DNA from: Mucilaginibacter geliditolerans
GTDB taxonomy: Bacteria; Bacteroidota; Bacteroidia; Sphingobacteriales; Sphingobacteriaceae
DNA: 64,000 nt
NCBI RefSeq assembly: GCF_014200495.1
Contig: NZ_JACHBY010000002.1
Location: forward strand, 310,001-374,000
Direction of reading: 5' to 3'
Shown: piece after piece, positions 1 to 9,668 of the stretch
How the letters are laid out: every line of letters begins with the position of its first letter
Position numbering within the stretch: the first letter of the stretch is position 1
Made by a program: the position numbers and the translations under genes
Notes under the pieces: model-generated
Seen by the model: the letters and a program-made list of their open reading frames with translations, nothing else
The model's database searches: none
What the model was told of the DNA's origin: nothing

Positions 1-1
1 T

Positions 2-1708
2 TTTGCCAAAAACACCTTAATTATGAATTATTTGCCCGATGCTGTAAACAACGGGGCCGAAATATTCTGTAATATTAATGTTGATCATGTGGAACAATCA
101 GCCAATAACTGGATTACCTATTTTGATGTTTTTGGTAATGACAGAGATAAATTTAAAGCGCCGCTAATGTTTGTACGCTCGGCTAACGTAATAATTGCTG
201 GTGGCGCATTGGGCAGTACGGAAATCTTATTGCGGTCAAAAGAAAACGGATTATCAGTTTCATCAAAATTGGGCGATCATTTTACCGGCAATGGCGATGT
301 TTTGGGTTTTGCCTATAACTGCGAAGAACCCATTAATGGCATGGGATTGGGAACTTTGTGGAACGACGACAAGTATGCTCCGGTTGGCCCCTGCATTACC
401 AGTGTTATTGATATGCGTAACCAGCCCATACTGGACGACGGGATGACCTTTGAAGAAGGGAGCGTACCCGCCCCTATTGTTTCCATGCTGAATTTAGCCC
501 TGATGTCGCTATCGGCTACAATTGGGCATAATACTACAGGAATTTTCTCTAACTGGCTAAGAGATTGCAGCGAAGAGGCTAAAAGCCTAATCAGCGGGCC
601 CTACCATGGTGCTACCAGTCATACACAAACCTATTTAATTATGACACATGACGATTGCAGCGGCGTAATGAGCTTAAACAATGGATATTTTTCTATCAAC
701 TGGCCCGGTGTTGGCAAGGAGGCAATTTTTCAAAAAGTAAGCAAAGCCATGACCGATGCTACTGCAGCCCTGGGAGGGGTATTTATCAAGGACCTGGTTT
801 GGGAAAAAGCATTAGATTATGAATTGGTTACTGTGCACCCGCTCGGTGGCTGCAGCATGGGCGAAGATGCTACGCGGGGAGTCACAAATGATATCGGCAA
901 TGTATTTTCAAGCACAGATGGGCAGGCAACGCATGCGGGTTTGTACGTGCTGGATGGCTCTATAATCCCCCTGCCACTGGGTACAAATCCATTATTCACA
1001 ATCTCGGCAGTTGCTGAACGCGCCTGTAACATTATCATAAAAAACCTGGGTCTTGAAACGACTTATGATTTTCCTCCTGTGGTTTCCAATTTAACCATTC
1101 CAGCACCGGCAGTTCAGTTTACTGAAACCATGAAAGGCTTTTTCAGTGTAGGCGAAAAAGATGATTTTGAGGTGGGTTATACAGCTGGCGAACAGCATTG
1201 CTCCCCTATATTATTTACGCTCACCATCCAAACAGAAAGCATGGACATTTTTGTTGCCGATCCTGAACATAAAGGCTATATGAGCGGAACAGTTGTTGCC
1301 CCTGCTTTATCAGACAAGCCATTAACTGTAAGCGATGGCTTGTTTAACCTGTTTGTAAAAGATGCCGACAATCCCGACCACCTGAAAATGAAGTATAACA
1401 TGACGCTTAATACCCATGATGGGAAGCAATTCTATTTCTACGGTTATAAAAAGGTCGATGGTAATTCTCCATTTGATCTTTGGAACGATACGACCGTGCT
1501 TTACACAACAATTTATGAGGATGAAGCTGAAAACAATGTATTAGGGAAGGGGATTCTAAAAATAGCCGCACAGGACTTCGCAACGCAAATGACCACCATG
1601 AAAACAGTGAATACCAACAGCATGATGGAAAGCTTAAAAGCTATGGAACCGTTCTCAAAGTTTTTTAGCGAGGAGCTTATAGACACCTATTTCAAGAAAT
1701 TCTTTTAA
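2..1708 (+). CDS. GMC-family FAD oxidoreductase, C-terminal part (5' end outside window)
   Basis: The frame is open to the left window edge (residues AKNTLI precede the first ATG at 23), so the gene is cut and that ATG is internal; AKNTLI-MNYLP resembles the mid-region of cholesterol oxidase-type GMC enzymes. Seen: the GMC C-terminal signature VHPLGGCSMG near base 835, with the catalytic His, followed by GLYVLDGSIIPLPLGTNP and an AVAERA segment that closes the flavin site. The FAD-binding N-terminus is missing. After the GMC fold there is an extra ~210-residue tail resembling the C-terminal extension found on large bacterial cholesterol oxidase/lipase-like fusions. Role is probably oxidation of a sterol or other alcohol; substrate unknown. 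Followed after 12 bp by a metallophosphoesterase, suggesting one operon. Confidence 0.85.
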   Translation, partial: FAKNTLIMNYLPDAVNNGAEIFCNINVDHVEQSANNWITYFDVFGNDRDKFKAPLMFVRSANVIIAGGALGSTEILLRSKENGLSVSSKLGDHFTGNGDVLGFAYNCEEPINGMGLGTLWNDDKYAPVGPCITSVIDMRNQPILDDGMTFEEGSVPAPIVSMLNLALMSLSATIGHNTTGIFSNWLRDCSEEAKSLISGPYHGATSHTQTYLIMTHDDCSGVMSLNNGYFSINWPGVGKEAIFQKVSKAMTDATAALGGVFIKDLVWEKALDYELVTVHPLGGCSMGEDATRGVTNDIGNVFSSTDGQATHAGLYVLDGSIIPLPLGTNPLFTISAVAERACNIIIKNLGLETTYDFPPVVSNLTIPAPAVQFTETMKGFFSVGEKDDFEVGYTAGEQHCSPILFTLTIQTESMDIFVADPEHKGYMSGTVVAPALSDKPLTVSDGLFNLFVKDADNPDHLKMKYNMTLNTHDGKQFYFYGYKKVDGNSPFDLWNDTTVLYTTIYEDEAENNVLGKGILKIAAQDFATQMTTMKTVNTNSMMESLKAMEPFSKFFSEELIDTYFKKFF

Positions 1709-1720
1709 TCGAAACCGTTA

Positions 1721-2998
1721 ATGGAACAACAAGATATAAATAAACAACCCAACCGTACGCAGGATGATTATTTTGATATGACGCATAGCCCGTTATTAAA
1801 CCATCTGCGTACCGAAACTAAAAAATCAAAATACGAAACACCTGCCAATAAGATCGGTGATTTCCTTGCAAAAAGGCTTTGGACCTGGTTTTATTATTAT
1901 TTTTCGAGCAGATTAGGACCCGATTATCCATATCAAACTTATACCAGTACAGATAAAGGCATTTATAACATTAAACCAACGGATACTGATACCGTGATCA
2001 TTGCCATTGCAGCCGATTGGGGTACGGATACTACACAATCATTTGATGTAGCCCGGAAAATGGAGGGGCACAATCCGGATTATACCATTCATTTAGGCGA
2101 TACTTACTATGTAGGCGCACCTCACGAGATTGAACAAAACTTTACCAAACCCGGCTCGCCATGGATAAGGGGCAGTAAGGGCAGCTTCGCGCTTTTAGGT
2201 AATCATGAAATGTATGCCCGGGGGATAGCGTTTTTTAAAAAACTGCTACCCACTTTAGGTTTAAAAGACGAAACAGGCAACTATGCAGGTCAAAAGGCAG
2301 GTTTTTTCTGTCTGGAGAATGAACATTGGCGAATACTTGGTTTAGATACCGGCTATTATTCCATAGGTAAAATTCCTATAATAGAATTATTGCCCGGTTG
2401 CGGACCGGACTCTCATTTCGATAAAAAACTTATACAATGGCTTTATGAAGACCTGAAGCTAGATGATGTTAATGACAAAAGAGGCTTACTCATCCTCACC
2501 CATCAACAATATATTACCGCCTTTAAGGATGAAGGTGAATACCTTGTACCTGCAACACAATTAGCCAAACTCATCGGCAAAACCCGCCCGGTTTTGTGGA
2601 TCTGGGGGCATGAACACAAATTCTCCGTGTATGAAAAAGCGCAGGTAAACGATGGCATTACAGCTTACGGAAGATGCATAGGCCACGGTGGTATGCCTAT
2701 TGAGCTGAATACATTTGCGCGTAATAGCAACAGCCACGGCAACTCAAAACTGGTAATGGTTGATACAAGGGTACAACCGGGAAGTGATACATATCCACTG
2801 GGATATAATGGATATACGGTTCTTACTTTAAAAAACGAACAGTTGGAGATTGGCTATTTTGATGTAAACGGGAAACTATTTTCAGAATTATGGACGGCGG
2901 ACATTGCAACCGGGGATATTAAAGGATCAATCGATATTCCCGATACAACGGCTTTGAAAACTGTAGACAATAAACCATGGACAGACGCTGTAAAATAA
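1721..2998 (+). CDS. Calcineurin-like metallophosphoesterase
   Basis: 425 residues. The dinuclear-metal phosphoesterase motifs appear in order: AADWG (about residue 90), HLGDTYY, LLGNHEMY, LTHQQ and the terminal WGHEHKF. No signal peptide or membrane segment, so probably cytoplasmic. The first motif is ADWG rather than the usual DxH, which is seen in some lineages of the family. It starts 12 bp after the GMC oxidoreductase stop and is probably co-transcribed. Substrate cannot be told from sequence; the ~85-residue N-terminal leader before the catalytic domain is of unknown function. Confidence 0.88.
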   Translation: MEQQDINKQPNRTQDDYFDMTHSPLLNHLRTETKKSKYETPANKIGDFLAKRLWTWFYYYFSSRLGPDYPYQTYTSTDKGIYNIKPTDTDTVIIAIAADWGTDTTQSFDVARKMEGHNPDYTIHLGDTYYVGAPHEIEQNFTKPGSPWIRGSKGSFALLGNHEMYARGIAFFKKLLPTLGLKDETGNYAGQKAGFFCLENEHWRILGLDTGYYSIGKIPIIELLPGCGPDSHFDKKLIQWLYEDLKLDDVNDKRGLLILTHQQYITAFKDEGEYLVPATQLAKLIGKTRPVLWIWGHEHKFSVYEKAQVNDGITAYGRCIGHGGMPIELNTFARNSNSHGNSKLVMVDTRVQPGSDTYPLGYNGYTVLTLKNEQLEIGYFDVNGKLFSELWTADIATGDIKGSIDIPDTTALKTVDNKPWTDAVK

Positions 2999-3016
2999 AT
3001 GAGGATATAGAATCAC

Positions 3017-3796
3017 TTAAAATAGTTTCTGTGCGAAAATATTGAGCACCTCCATCAAAATCAGGATGATAACGATCAACTCAAGTCTGTAACTGTTCCT
3101 GTATTGTAGCAGATCCCTGAAAAGTTCGTAGTTATCTTTTATAATATTAAGCCCTTCTTGTATGTTCCGGAATCTTTCTTTAAGGTCGAAGGTACGTTTC
3201 AGATCGTTGTGGATTTTATTCAGATTTTCATCTTCCCATGTTTCTGGGGGGGAATCGAATATATAAAGATTTTCGGCGATACGGTTTTTTAACAAAAGTG
3301 TTCGGCCAATGTATTTTTTGAGGCTGGTGCCCGATATATTTAAGCGCCCGTTTGTTTCCAATATCTGGGTATGATAGTTTGTTTCTTCCATGAGTTTGGT
3401 GGTTTGCTCATGGTAATAATCCAATGCAACAGATTGTGAAACATTCAGCATAATTAAACGCAATACTTCAATATCATGCCCGATGATCTCAATTGAGTTA
3501 AAACCTATCTTATTTCTTCCGGCATTAGTCAGTATCTTAAATTCCTCTTCCAAACTCTGCTCAAATTTGTTTTTGCAATAAGGAGATATCAGCCTCAAAA
3601 ACTCTGAGATCTTAACCGCATCATAATTTAAAAAACAAACAACGCCATATTTAAACACATAGATATATTGCCCGTCGCCGGTAATATAAAACAACTCATC
3701 TGTATCACTAAAATATAATTCCGACTTAAAAACAGACTTCAGCATTTTTATGTCAATGCCATCAGCCACCTGGTATGATAAAACTTGTTGTAACAT
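3017..3796 (-). CDS. RMD1/YagE family protein (DUF155)
   Basis: 259 residues. Fits the RMD1/Sif2/DUF155 family: an N-terminal alpha/beta part (YIYVFKYGVVCFLNYD), a long helical middle and a single C-terminal membrane anchor (LELIVIILILMEVLNIFAQ, about residues 238-256) after a run of charged helices. Bacterial members have no firmly assigned biochemical role; mitochondrial homologues are membrane-bound and involved in organelle translation or inheritance. It converges with the metallophosphoesterase with only 18 bp between stops. Function in this organism is unknown. Confidence 0.8.
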   Translation of the reverse strand: MLQQVLSYQVADGIDIKMLKSVFKSELYFSDTDELFYITGDGQYIYVFKYGVVCFLNYDAVKISEFLRLISPYCKNKFEQSLEEEFKILTNAGRNKIGFNSIEIIGHDIEVLRLIMLNVSQSVALDYYHEQTTKLMEETNYHTQILETNGRLNISGTSLKKYIGRTLLLKNRIAENLYIFDSPPETWEDENLNKIHNDLKRTFDLKERFRNIQEGLNIIKDNYELFRDLLQYRNSYRLELIVIILILMEVLNIFAQKLF

Positions 3797-3927
3797 ATTA
3801 TTAGGTTGTAGTAATACCCCGCATTGTTACGCAATACTAATTGCAATAATAAATAAGCGGTATTACTATAAAGTTACGAAACCTATTCGTCACAAACGGC
3901 TAATACGGAATTTAATGTCGGATCCTG

Positions 3928-4755
3928 TTACTCAAATACCACTGTTTTGTTTTTGTAAACAAATACCCGGTCTTCAAACACAAGCTTTAGCGCTTTGGCT
4001 AATACAGCGGTTTCAATTTCTTTACCTGCCTGCACCATATCTGCAGCGGTAAAGGAATGGTTTACCGGGATGATCTGCTGCGCGATGATAGGGCCCTCAT
4101 CCAGTTCATCTGAAACAAAATGCGCGGTTGCCCCTATCAGCTTAACACCACGTTCAAAAGCCTGCCTGTATGGGTTTGAACCTATAAATGCCGGCAAAAA
4201 TGAATGATGAATATTAATGATGCGCATGGAGAACTTTGCAACTATCGAAGGCGACAGTATACGCATGAATTTTGCCAGTACAATATAATCAGGGTTATAC
4301 TGATCAATAATAGCAGCTACCTTTTCTTCAAATTCAGGCTTGCTGATCTGCTCGTGCGAAACGGTGTAATATGGCATATCAAAACGCTCGCATATGCCCT
4401 GTAATATGGCATGATTACCTATTACGCATTGCACGGTAGCGCCGAAAGTGCCGAAATAATTACGGATCAATATATCAGCCAGGCAATGATATTCTTTACT
4501 TACCATCACCACCACCTTTTTGCTCGGCTTTGGGTTTATAGATACGATCGCATCTGCAGGTAATACGTCTTTAATATAGTTTTCAAGCAATAGTTCATCC
4601 TTCCCATCATCAATATTAAGGCGCATAAAGAACATGTTTTCTACCTTGTCCACATGCTCGCGCATGGAAATAATATTAAGCTGATGTTTTGCCAATATTG
4701 CCGATATAGATGCTACCAGGCCAACCTGATCTTTACACTGAATAACTATTATCAT
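3928..4755 (-). CDS. purU: Formyltetrahydrofolate deformylase
   Basis: 275 residues, normal length. Hydrolyses 10-formyl-THF to formate and THF, balancing one-carbon pools and supplying formate for PurT-type purine synthesis. Seen: an N-terminal ACT domain (residues 1-75, IVIQCKDQVGLVASISAIL), then a formyltransferase fold with the catalytic Asn-His-Asp set visible in VIGNHAIL, INIHHSFLPAF and SDELDEGPII. The IHHSFLPAFIGSNPY stretch is diagnostic of PurU rather than of PurN. Monocistronic: 131 bp to the downstream RMD1 gene. Confidence 0.95.
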   Translation of the reverse strand: MIIVIQCKDQVGLVASISAILAKHQLNIISMREHVDKVENMFFMRLNIDDGKDELLLENYIKDVLPADAIVSINPKPSKKVVVMVSKEYHCLADILIRNYFGTFGATVQCVIGNHAILQGICERFDMPYYTVSHEQISKPEFEEKVAAIIDQYNPDYIVLAKFMRILSPSIVAKFSMRIINIHHSFLPAFIGSNPYRQAFERGVKLIGATAHFVSDELDEGPIIAQQIIPVNHSFTAADMVQAGKEIETAVLAKALKLVFEDRVFVYKNKTVVFE

Positions 4756-4853
4756 GTGATGAATAAGAAAGCTGTAAATATATAAACTGCTATTTATTAA
4801 AACGATGTATTCAGCTGTTCAATTTTTATCTAATAATTCAGGAATATTATCAT

Positions 4854-4883
4854 AAAAAAGGGCAGTTATTTTACTAACTACCC
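4854..4883 (-). terminator. Rho-independent terminator of the glycosidase gene
   Basis: Imperfect stem AGGG(T)AGTTA / TAACT(G)CCCT at 4859-4883, read on the minus strand, followed by TTTTTT. It lies 29 bp past the glycosidase stop and marks the 3' end of the polysaccharide utilisation operon. Confidence 0.65.
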
Positions 4884-4911
4884 TCCTGATAATACACCTT
4901 TATTTAACCCA

Positions 4912-6681
4912 TTATTTTTTATCAACCACTAAAAAAACTACTCCCCTTGCAGGCACAGTAACTTTTATGCCGCCACTTGTGCTTGTTGAATATGCAGCCA
5001 GGGATGCATAAGTGCTTGGGCCGCCATAATTTATTGAAGGGCCGTTACCATTAACCAATACCTGGCCTGAGAAATCGCCATTATCGCTACCGCCATGCAA
5101 TATGTAGTAATAATAGTTACTGCCCGTATAATAGTTTTTAAAGCTCACATTTACGGTCGCATCACTTTCGCCAGTATTCACGACTACTACCCCAGCTTGT
5201 CCAGAGCTGAATGAGGAAGCATAACTAACTATACTTGAGCTGCCTGAAACTGATGAGCTGATCATCCTGTCGCCAAAAAACTTTTGAAAATAGTACATGT
5301 AGTAAAAAGCCGGTCGCGGCGTAAAATCTGTAACGTTTGGCTGCCCGTAACTAAATAGCCCCTGATCATCGCCAGGAGATGTGGTGCTCCAGCCATTGGC
5401 CAGGTCCCAGCGGCTGGCTTCGCCATACTGGTCTTTAATTGTTTCGCCCAATACCATTACCGCGTGCACACCCGCAACATTTGATATTTGCTGCTGCGAT
5501 CCGGTTGAAAAAATATTCCACTCCGTTAACGCTATCGGCTTTTGCGTTATACCTGCTGTCTGAATAGAAGTTTTCACAAAATTCATTAATGTTGATGAAG
5601 ATGCCGCGGCCGCATTAAAAATGGTTAACGCGCTTGAGTTTTCATTATAGTTTGTATAATAATTATGTACGATGAAAAAATCAGCCGCGTTACCAATTGC
5701 GCCAAGTACTCCGGGGTTCCAGTTACTCACGCCCTCTGCGTTATTCGCATCTGGAGTTTCATGCAATACTGCCCCTATTTGTATGGTGGCGCCTACCTGA
5801 GCAGCAGCATTACGCATAGAATCAGCAAAAACCAGGAACTGTTGCCCATATAGCGCACCGGTAAGTATGGCGGGCTGCCCATCCTGATTTTTGGTTACAT
5901 CAATACGGTAACATGCCTCCCAATTACCGTAACACTCGTTGCCAATTTCCCAAAATCTGGTGCGGCCTTTATCATATCTAACCCATTGCGCTGCCAAATG
6001 CGCGGCAGTTTGCACAGGGGTTGGCCCGGTGCCATAACGTGCATAAGCGTAATTAACCGTAATTATACCGGTACTTTTTGTTTTTTGCAGTAAACTGTAG
6101 TAATTATCCAAACTAAGCGACCAACTATCGGTAACCTGTCCGCTCCAATACCCGGTAGTGGTATTGGGTGTTCCGTCGGCATTTAATAACTGGGCAGGTA
6201 CATCTGCCGGGTGCCCGCCTGATGGTGAATTCCAGAAATAAACATCAGATAAACTCCCGCCGGGCGCCCTGATGATGTTGGGCGAAAGATTAGTTATATC
6301 GGTAACAACCCCGCCACCTGTATATTGCCCGGTAAATGGATTAATATTATTACCAAACATATACTTTGAAACTTTTGATACTACCTGGCTATAATCGGCT
6401 GTTACCGTAATTGATGTTGTTGCCGATGGCTTGGCAGCAGTTTGTGTAGATGGTACAGTAAAAGTTCTGGCCTGCCAATCATTCAGAAAAAAACCCTGTG
6501 TCGCCGCAACTGACGGATCAGTGGGTGACGTTATGGGTCCGGTTGCCCCGCCATTACCCTGATCGGTGGTGGTAGTTGTAGTAGTTGTTGTTCCCGTATT
6601 GTTATTATTTTTTTTGCATGCTATTATCGTCGTCAACGCAACAAACATTGCCGCACTAATTTGCCTCGTCATCCTCTGCAT
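4912..6681 (-). CDS. Lipoprotein clan GH-A glycoside hydrolase (arabinofuranosidase-like)
   Basis: 589 residues. Signal peptide with lipobox ending in C22 (TTIIAC), then a spacer with nine consecutive Thr, so probably a surface lipoprotein. The TIM-barrel part shows FWEIGNEC (E249, expected acid/base) and IALTEWNIF (E387, expected nucleophile), the pattern of clan GH-A retaining enzymes, most like GH51/GH30-type alpha-L-arabinofuranosidases or xylanases. The RAPGGSLSDVYFW segment near residue 138 fits this. A C-terminal beta-sandwich (about 470-589) follows. Last gene of the SusCD operon, so it likely cuts the polysaccharide bound by SusD and the SGBP. The exact GH family is uncertain. Confidence 0.8.
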   Translation of the reverse strand: MQRMTRQISAAMFVALTTIIACKKNNNNTGTTTTTTTTTDQGNGGATGPITSPTDPSVAATQGFFLNDWQARTFTVPSTQTAAKPSATTSITVTADYSQVVSKVSKYMFGNNINPFTGQYTGGGVVTDITNLSPNIIRAPGGSLSDVYFWNSPSGGHPADVPAQLLNADGTPNTTTGYWSGQVTDSWSLSLDNYYSLLQKTKSTGIITVNYAYARYGTGPTPVQTAAHLAAQWVRYDKGRTRFWEIGNECYGNWEACYRIDVTKNQDGQPAILTGALYGQQFLVFADSMRNAAAQVGATIQIGAVLHETPDANNAEGVSNWNPGVLGAIGNAADFFIVHNYYTNYNENSSALTIFNAAAASSSTLMNFVKTSIQTAGITQKPIALTEWNIFSTGSQQQISNVAGVHAVMVLGETIKDQYGEASRWDLANGWSTTSPGDDQGLFSYGQPNVTDFTPRPAFYYMYYFQKFFGDRMISSSVSGSSSIVSYASSFSSGQAGVVVVNTGESDATVNVSFKNYYTGSNYYYYILHGGSDNGDFSGQVLVNGNGPSINYGGPSTYASLAAYSTSTSGGIKVTVPARGVVFLVVDKK

Positions 6682-6700
6682 ATCTTTTATCTTTTTTTAG

Positions 6701-6735
6701 AAAAAAGGCCACCACCGAAACCCACGGTGGCGGCC
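6701..6735 (-). terminator. Intra-operon terminator/attenuator before the glycosidase
   Basis: A strong GC-rich hairpin GGCC-x-CCACCG / CGGTGG-x-GGCC (6707-6735) followed on the minus strand by TTTTTT lies between the glycan-binding gene (stop 6765) and the glycosidase start (6681). It should lower, not abolish, read-through to the glycosidase, or protect the 3' end of the SusCD message. Confidence 0.6.
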
Positions 6736-6764
6736 ATATTAACCCATTAACTTACTATTATTTA

Positions 6765-7976
6765 CTATTTTACATCAACCAAACCAATATCATCTATATT
6801 AAATACGCTGGCATTTCCGCTAAACTCCTGGAAAACTATAGCGCTTATTGATGAAGGCAAAGGATTGTTCGAATCAACCAAATTTGCTATGGGGATGATA
6901 TAATCCGTCCAGGCACCTTCTGTAAGTATAATTTGAACAGAAACATTAAAATTGTAATTGAGCGAAACGCGTATAAGCTTGCCTGTAGTACCTTTACCGC
7001 CATATATCGAGAATTTAAGCGCGGTATACGGTCCTACATTAGCATTAGTGCCTGGCCCGAGTACAAAGGCATCATAACCGCCACCGTAGGTTACTTTTAT
7101 AGATGATGTACCTCTTTTGGCTACGGTTTGATCAATAGTCGGGGAGTTACTCCAGCCGTAATCATACCAGCCGCTTTCAAACTGATCTTCAAATATTGGT
7201 GTACTAAAACCAAATACGCCGTTGGCCTGGTGACTCGCTGATACATTATTACTTAATTCACTTGTACCCGCTGATAACAACGGCCCGGTTCCAACACCAC
7301 CACCTTTTGTAGCCACAGTAGTAACCAGGATACGCCCGGCTGTAACTCCCGATGGCACTTTAATCTTAATTTCGGTAGGGGAGCTTGAAACTACCGTACC
7401 TGGTATAGTACCAAAAGACACACCCGACAATCCGTTAAACGTGGTTCCTGTAAGCGTAATAACATCCCCCGGATTACCGGCCAACTGATCAGCTGTTGTA
7501 ATGATTGGTTGGGGCTGCTCAATTATAAAATTAAAATTGGCCCTGCCATGCGGGTTAACCACTGTAAGCACATTGCTGGTAGTACTGCTACTGTAAGGTA
7601 CATTTGATGGTATAGTGATCTGCATAGTGGTATTTGACAGATATGCCGGGTTAAAATAGATGGAAACACCATTTAAGTATACCGCGGTGGTAGTATTCAA
7701 ATTTTCCCCTATTATGGCATAGAGTGTCCCTATTTGGCCATCGGTAGTTGTTGAATCAAAGGCAGTAACACCAGCCTGGTTATATGTACTGCTTGAATCA
7801 AGTGTGATCTGGTGAACAACATTTGAATCAGTAACACTTTTATATACGGTGCGCACACGTGTTATAACAGGTGCGCCGTTACCTTCCCCGCTTTTTTTAC
7901 AAGATGCTATACTAAATACTGCCGAAGCGGCCAGTACCAGGTAAAGTATAATTGATTTTATATTCATCTGTTTCAT
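6765..7976 (-). CDS. IPT/TIG surface glycan-binding lipoprotein (SGBP-B type)
   Basis: 403 residues. Lipoprotein signal ending FSIASC (C26). Two tandem IPT/TIG immunoglobulin-like repeats follow (about 90-155 and 156-245; GEN, NPxG and GTTFNG turns visible), then a C-terminal beta-sandwich (about 255-403, ending FNIDDIGLVDVK) like the glycan-binding domain of surface glycan-binding proteins in Bacteroidota PULs. Encoded 9 bp after susD. Its role would be non-catalytic capture of the polysaccharide at the cell surface; ligand unknown. Confidence 0.8.
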   Translation of the reverse strand: MKQMNIKSIILYLVLAASAVFSIASCKKSGEGNGAPVITRVRTVYKSVTDSNVVHQITLDSSSTYNQAGVTAFDSTTTDGQIGTLYAIIGENLNTTTAVYLNGVSIYFNPAYLSNTTMQITIPSNVPYSSSTTSNVLTVVNPHGRANFNFIIEQPQPIITTADQLAGNPGDVITLTGTTFNGLSGVSFGTIPGTVVSSSPTEIKIKVPSGVTAGRILVTTVATKGGGVGTGPLLSAGTSELSNNVSASHQANGVFGFSTPIFEDQFESGWYDYGWSNSPTIDQTVAKRGTSSIKVTYGGGYDAFVLGPGTNANVGPYTALKFSIYGGKGTTGKLIRVSLNYNFNVSVQIILTEGAWTDYIIPIANLVDSNNPLPSSISAIVFQEFSGNASVFNIDDIGLVDVK

Positions 7977-7985
7977 GTCTTTAAA

Positions 7986-9647
7986 TTATTTAAATACGTA
8001 AGGTACTGGTGCGTCTAATAATTTAGGATCGCTGGTGGTTTCTGTAGCTGGTATAGGCAGCTGGAAATCTGCATTACTTGGCGTATATGCCTGGTGATAA
8101 ATAGTTTTGCGATCACTTGCATAAGTACCCCTCTCCTGCTGGCTGATGATGGCAATAGCTTTTGGATGCTGATTGGTAAGGATACCATTCCATCCGTCCA
8201 AACGGCCAAGGTCATACCAGTAGTCATTTTCAATAGCAAACTCGATCCTTCTTTCAGCCAGAATATCATCCCTTACTATAGTTGTTGGAACTGTAGGGTT
8301 GTATGTAGCATCATAATTAGGATTTTGTACAGCATGATTTCTATTGATTTCCGTGATCGGTGCCAGGTTTGCCCTCTTTCTGATGGTGTTGATATAACCC
8401 AGCGCAGTTGGATCTGTTGAGGTAGTATTATTACCCATTATAGCTTCAGCCGCTATTAAATAAACCTCAGCATAACGCATTAAATAGGTATTATTGGCTG
8501 CAGACTGAGCAGCACCTATACCACCGTTATCAGCAGGTGTACCAACTACATATTTTTTTATAGCACCATCGCCGCCTTGTGCATCAACAGTTGCCGGAAC
8601 AGTGTACCCACCCGATGCAGCATCAAGTTCAGGATAAAAATCACCGGCTTCCATTAATGTACCGTGCAAACGAGCGTCGCCCGCTTCATATGCATTTTGC
8701 AGATCAGGTGTTGGCCCAAGCGTTGCATAACCATCGCCAGTACCGGTAATAACGGTACTGTAGGCTAAGGAAGCCTGTTGCGGGTTACCATGGCCATATG
8801 CTGCGCCACCTGCCCATTGTATCTGGCAAATACTTTCCTCATTGTTATTATTAGCTGTTTTGTATAGATCATTATAGGTTTTACCTGCAATGTCTATCCC
8901 ATACAATTTAAACTCACCGCTTTGTATTACTTTTTGAGCTTCAGCAAGTGCATCAGTATAATCCTGCATATACAGGTAAACTTTTGCAAGCATAGCTGAT
9001 GCCGATCCGCTGGATACATGGCCCTGAGTTGTTGAACCTGTCCTGATCATTGCTGTACAATTAGCTTCGGCAAATTTCAGGTCGTTTATAATAAATTTGT
9101 ATACATCAGCAATGTTATTTCTTGGAACCTGGAAATCACCCAGAAAATTACTTCCATTCTCAATTATAGGAACAGCACCCCATAACCTGACAATATGAAA
9201 ATAGCCCATTGCACGCATAAAATGTGCTTCTCCAAGTGCGTTATTCACTACCGATTTGGTAACAGTTGATGCTACCTTAGTAGGCATGTAATTGATCAAA
9301 GCGTTTGATTGTTCAACCACGGTCCATAATGAGGCCCATGCAGCTCCGTTTTGTGTATTCAGGTTAGTTACTGTGAACTGCCCAAAATCAGATACGTCGC
9401 TTGAATAGCTGCGCCCGTTTCCACTCGTCATCTCGCATACTGCCCAACCCGCTTTAACGACGTAATTAAACCACACCGAGTTATAAAGGCCATTGGTGCT
9501 TGCTGCTACCTGTGCATCTGTTTGATAAAAATTATCGAGCGTTATAGCACTTTCGGGTGGGCGGTTAAAGAAATCCTTTTTACAGCCTGTGACAGCAAAA
9601 ATGCTCATCAACGCAGCGCCGATTAAATATTTTATATTTGTTTTCAT
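7986..9647 (-). CDS. SusD/RagB-family nutrient-binding lipoprotein
   Basis: 553 residues, normal length. Signal peptide MKTNIKYLIGAALMSIFAVTGC with lipid Cys at C22. Typical features: NFYQTDAQVAASTNGLY near the N-terminus, TPR-like helices (ALGEAHFMRAMGYFHIVRLWG; LAKVYLYMQDYTDALAEAQKVI) and the C-terminal block YLMRYAEVYLIAAEAIMG...ERRIEFAIENDYWYDLGR. It forms the lid of the SusC transporter encoded 21 bp upstream and delivers oligosaccharides to it. Confidence 0.95.
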   Translation of the reverse strand: MKTNIKYLIGAALMSIFAVTGCKKDFFNRPPESAITLDNFYQTDAQVAASTNGLYNSVWFNYVVKAGWAVCEMTSGNGRSYSSDVSDFGQFTVTNLNTQNGAAWASLWTVVEQSNALINYMPTKVASTVTKSVVNNALGEAHFMRAMGYFHIVRLWGAVPIIENGSNFLGDFQVPRNNIADVYKFIINDLKFAEANCTAMIRTGSTTQGHVSSGSASAMLAKVYLYMQDYTDALAEAQKVIQSGEFKLYGIDIAGKTYNDLYKTANNNNEESICQIQWAGGAAYGHGNPQQASLAYSTVITGTGDGYATLGPTPDLQNAYEAGDARLHGTLMEAGDFYPELDAASGGYTVPATVDAQGGDGAIKKYVVGTPADNGGIGAAQSAANNTYLMRYAEVYLIAAEAIMGNNTTSTDPTALGYINTIRKRANLAPITEINRNHAVQNPNYDATYNPTVPTTIVRDDILAERRIEFAIENDYWYDLGRLDGWNGILTNQHPKAIAIISQQERGTYASDRKTIYHQAYTPSNADFQLPIPATETTSDPKLLDAPVPYVFK

Positions 9648-9668
9648 GTCAAAAATTCCTTTTTTATG

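Noticed and set aside
817..1038. Antisense frame within the GMC gene
   Set aside because: Overlaps a well-supported gene on the other strand; codon shadow.
8015..8420. Frames overlapping the SusD gene in other frames
   Set aside because: SusD frame is clear throughout; these are shadows.
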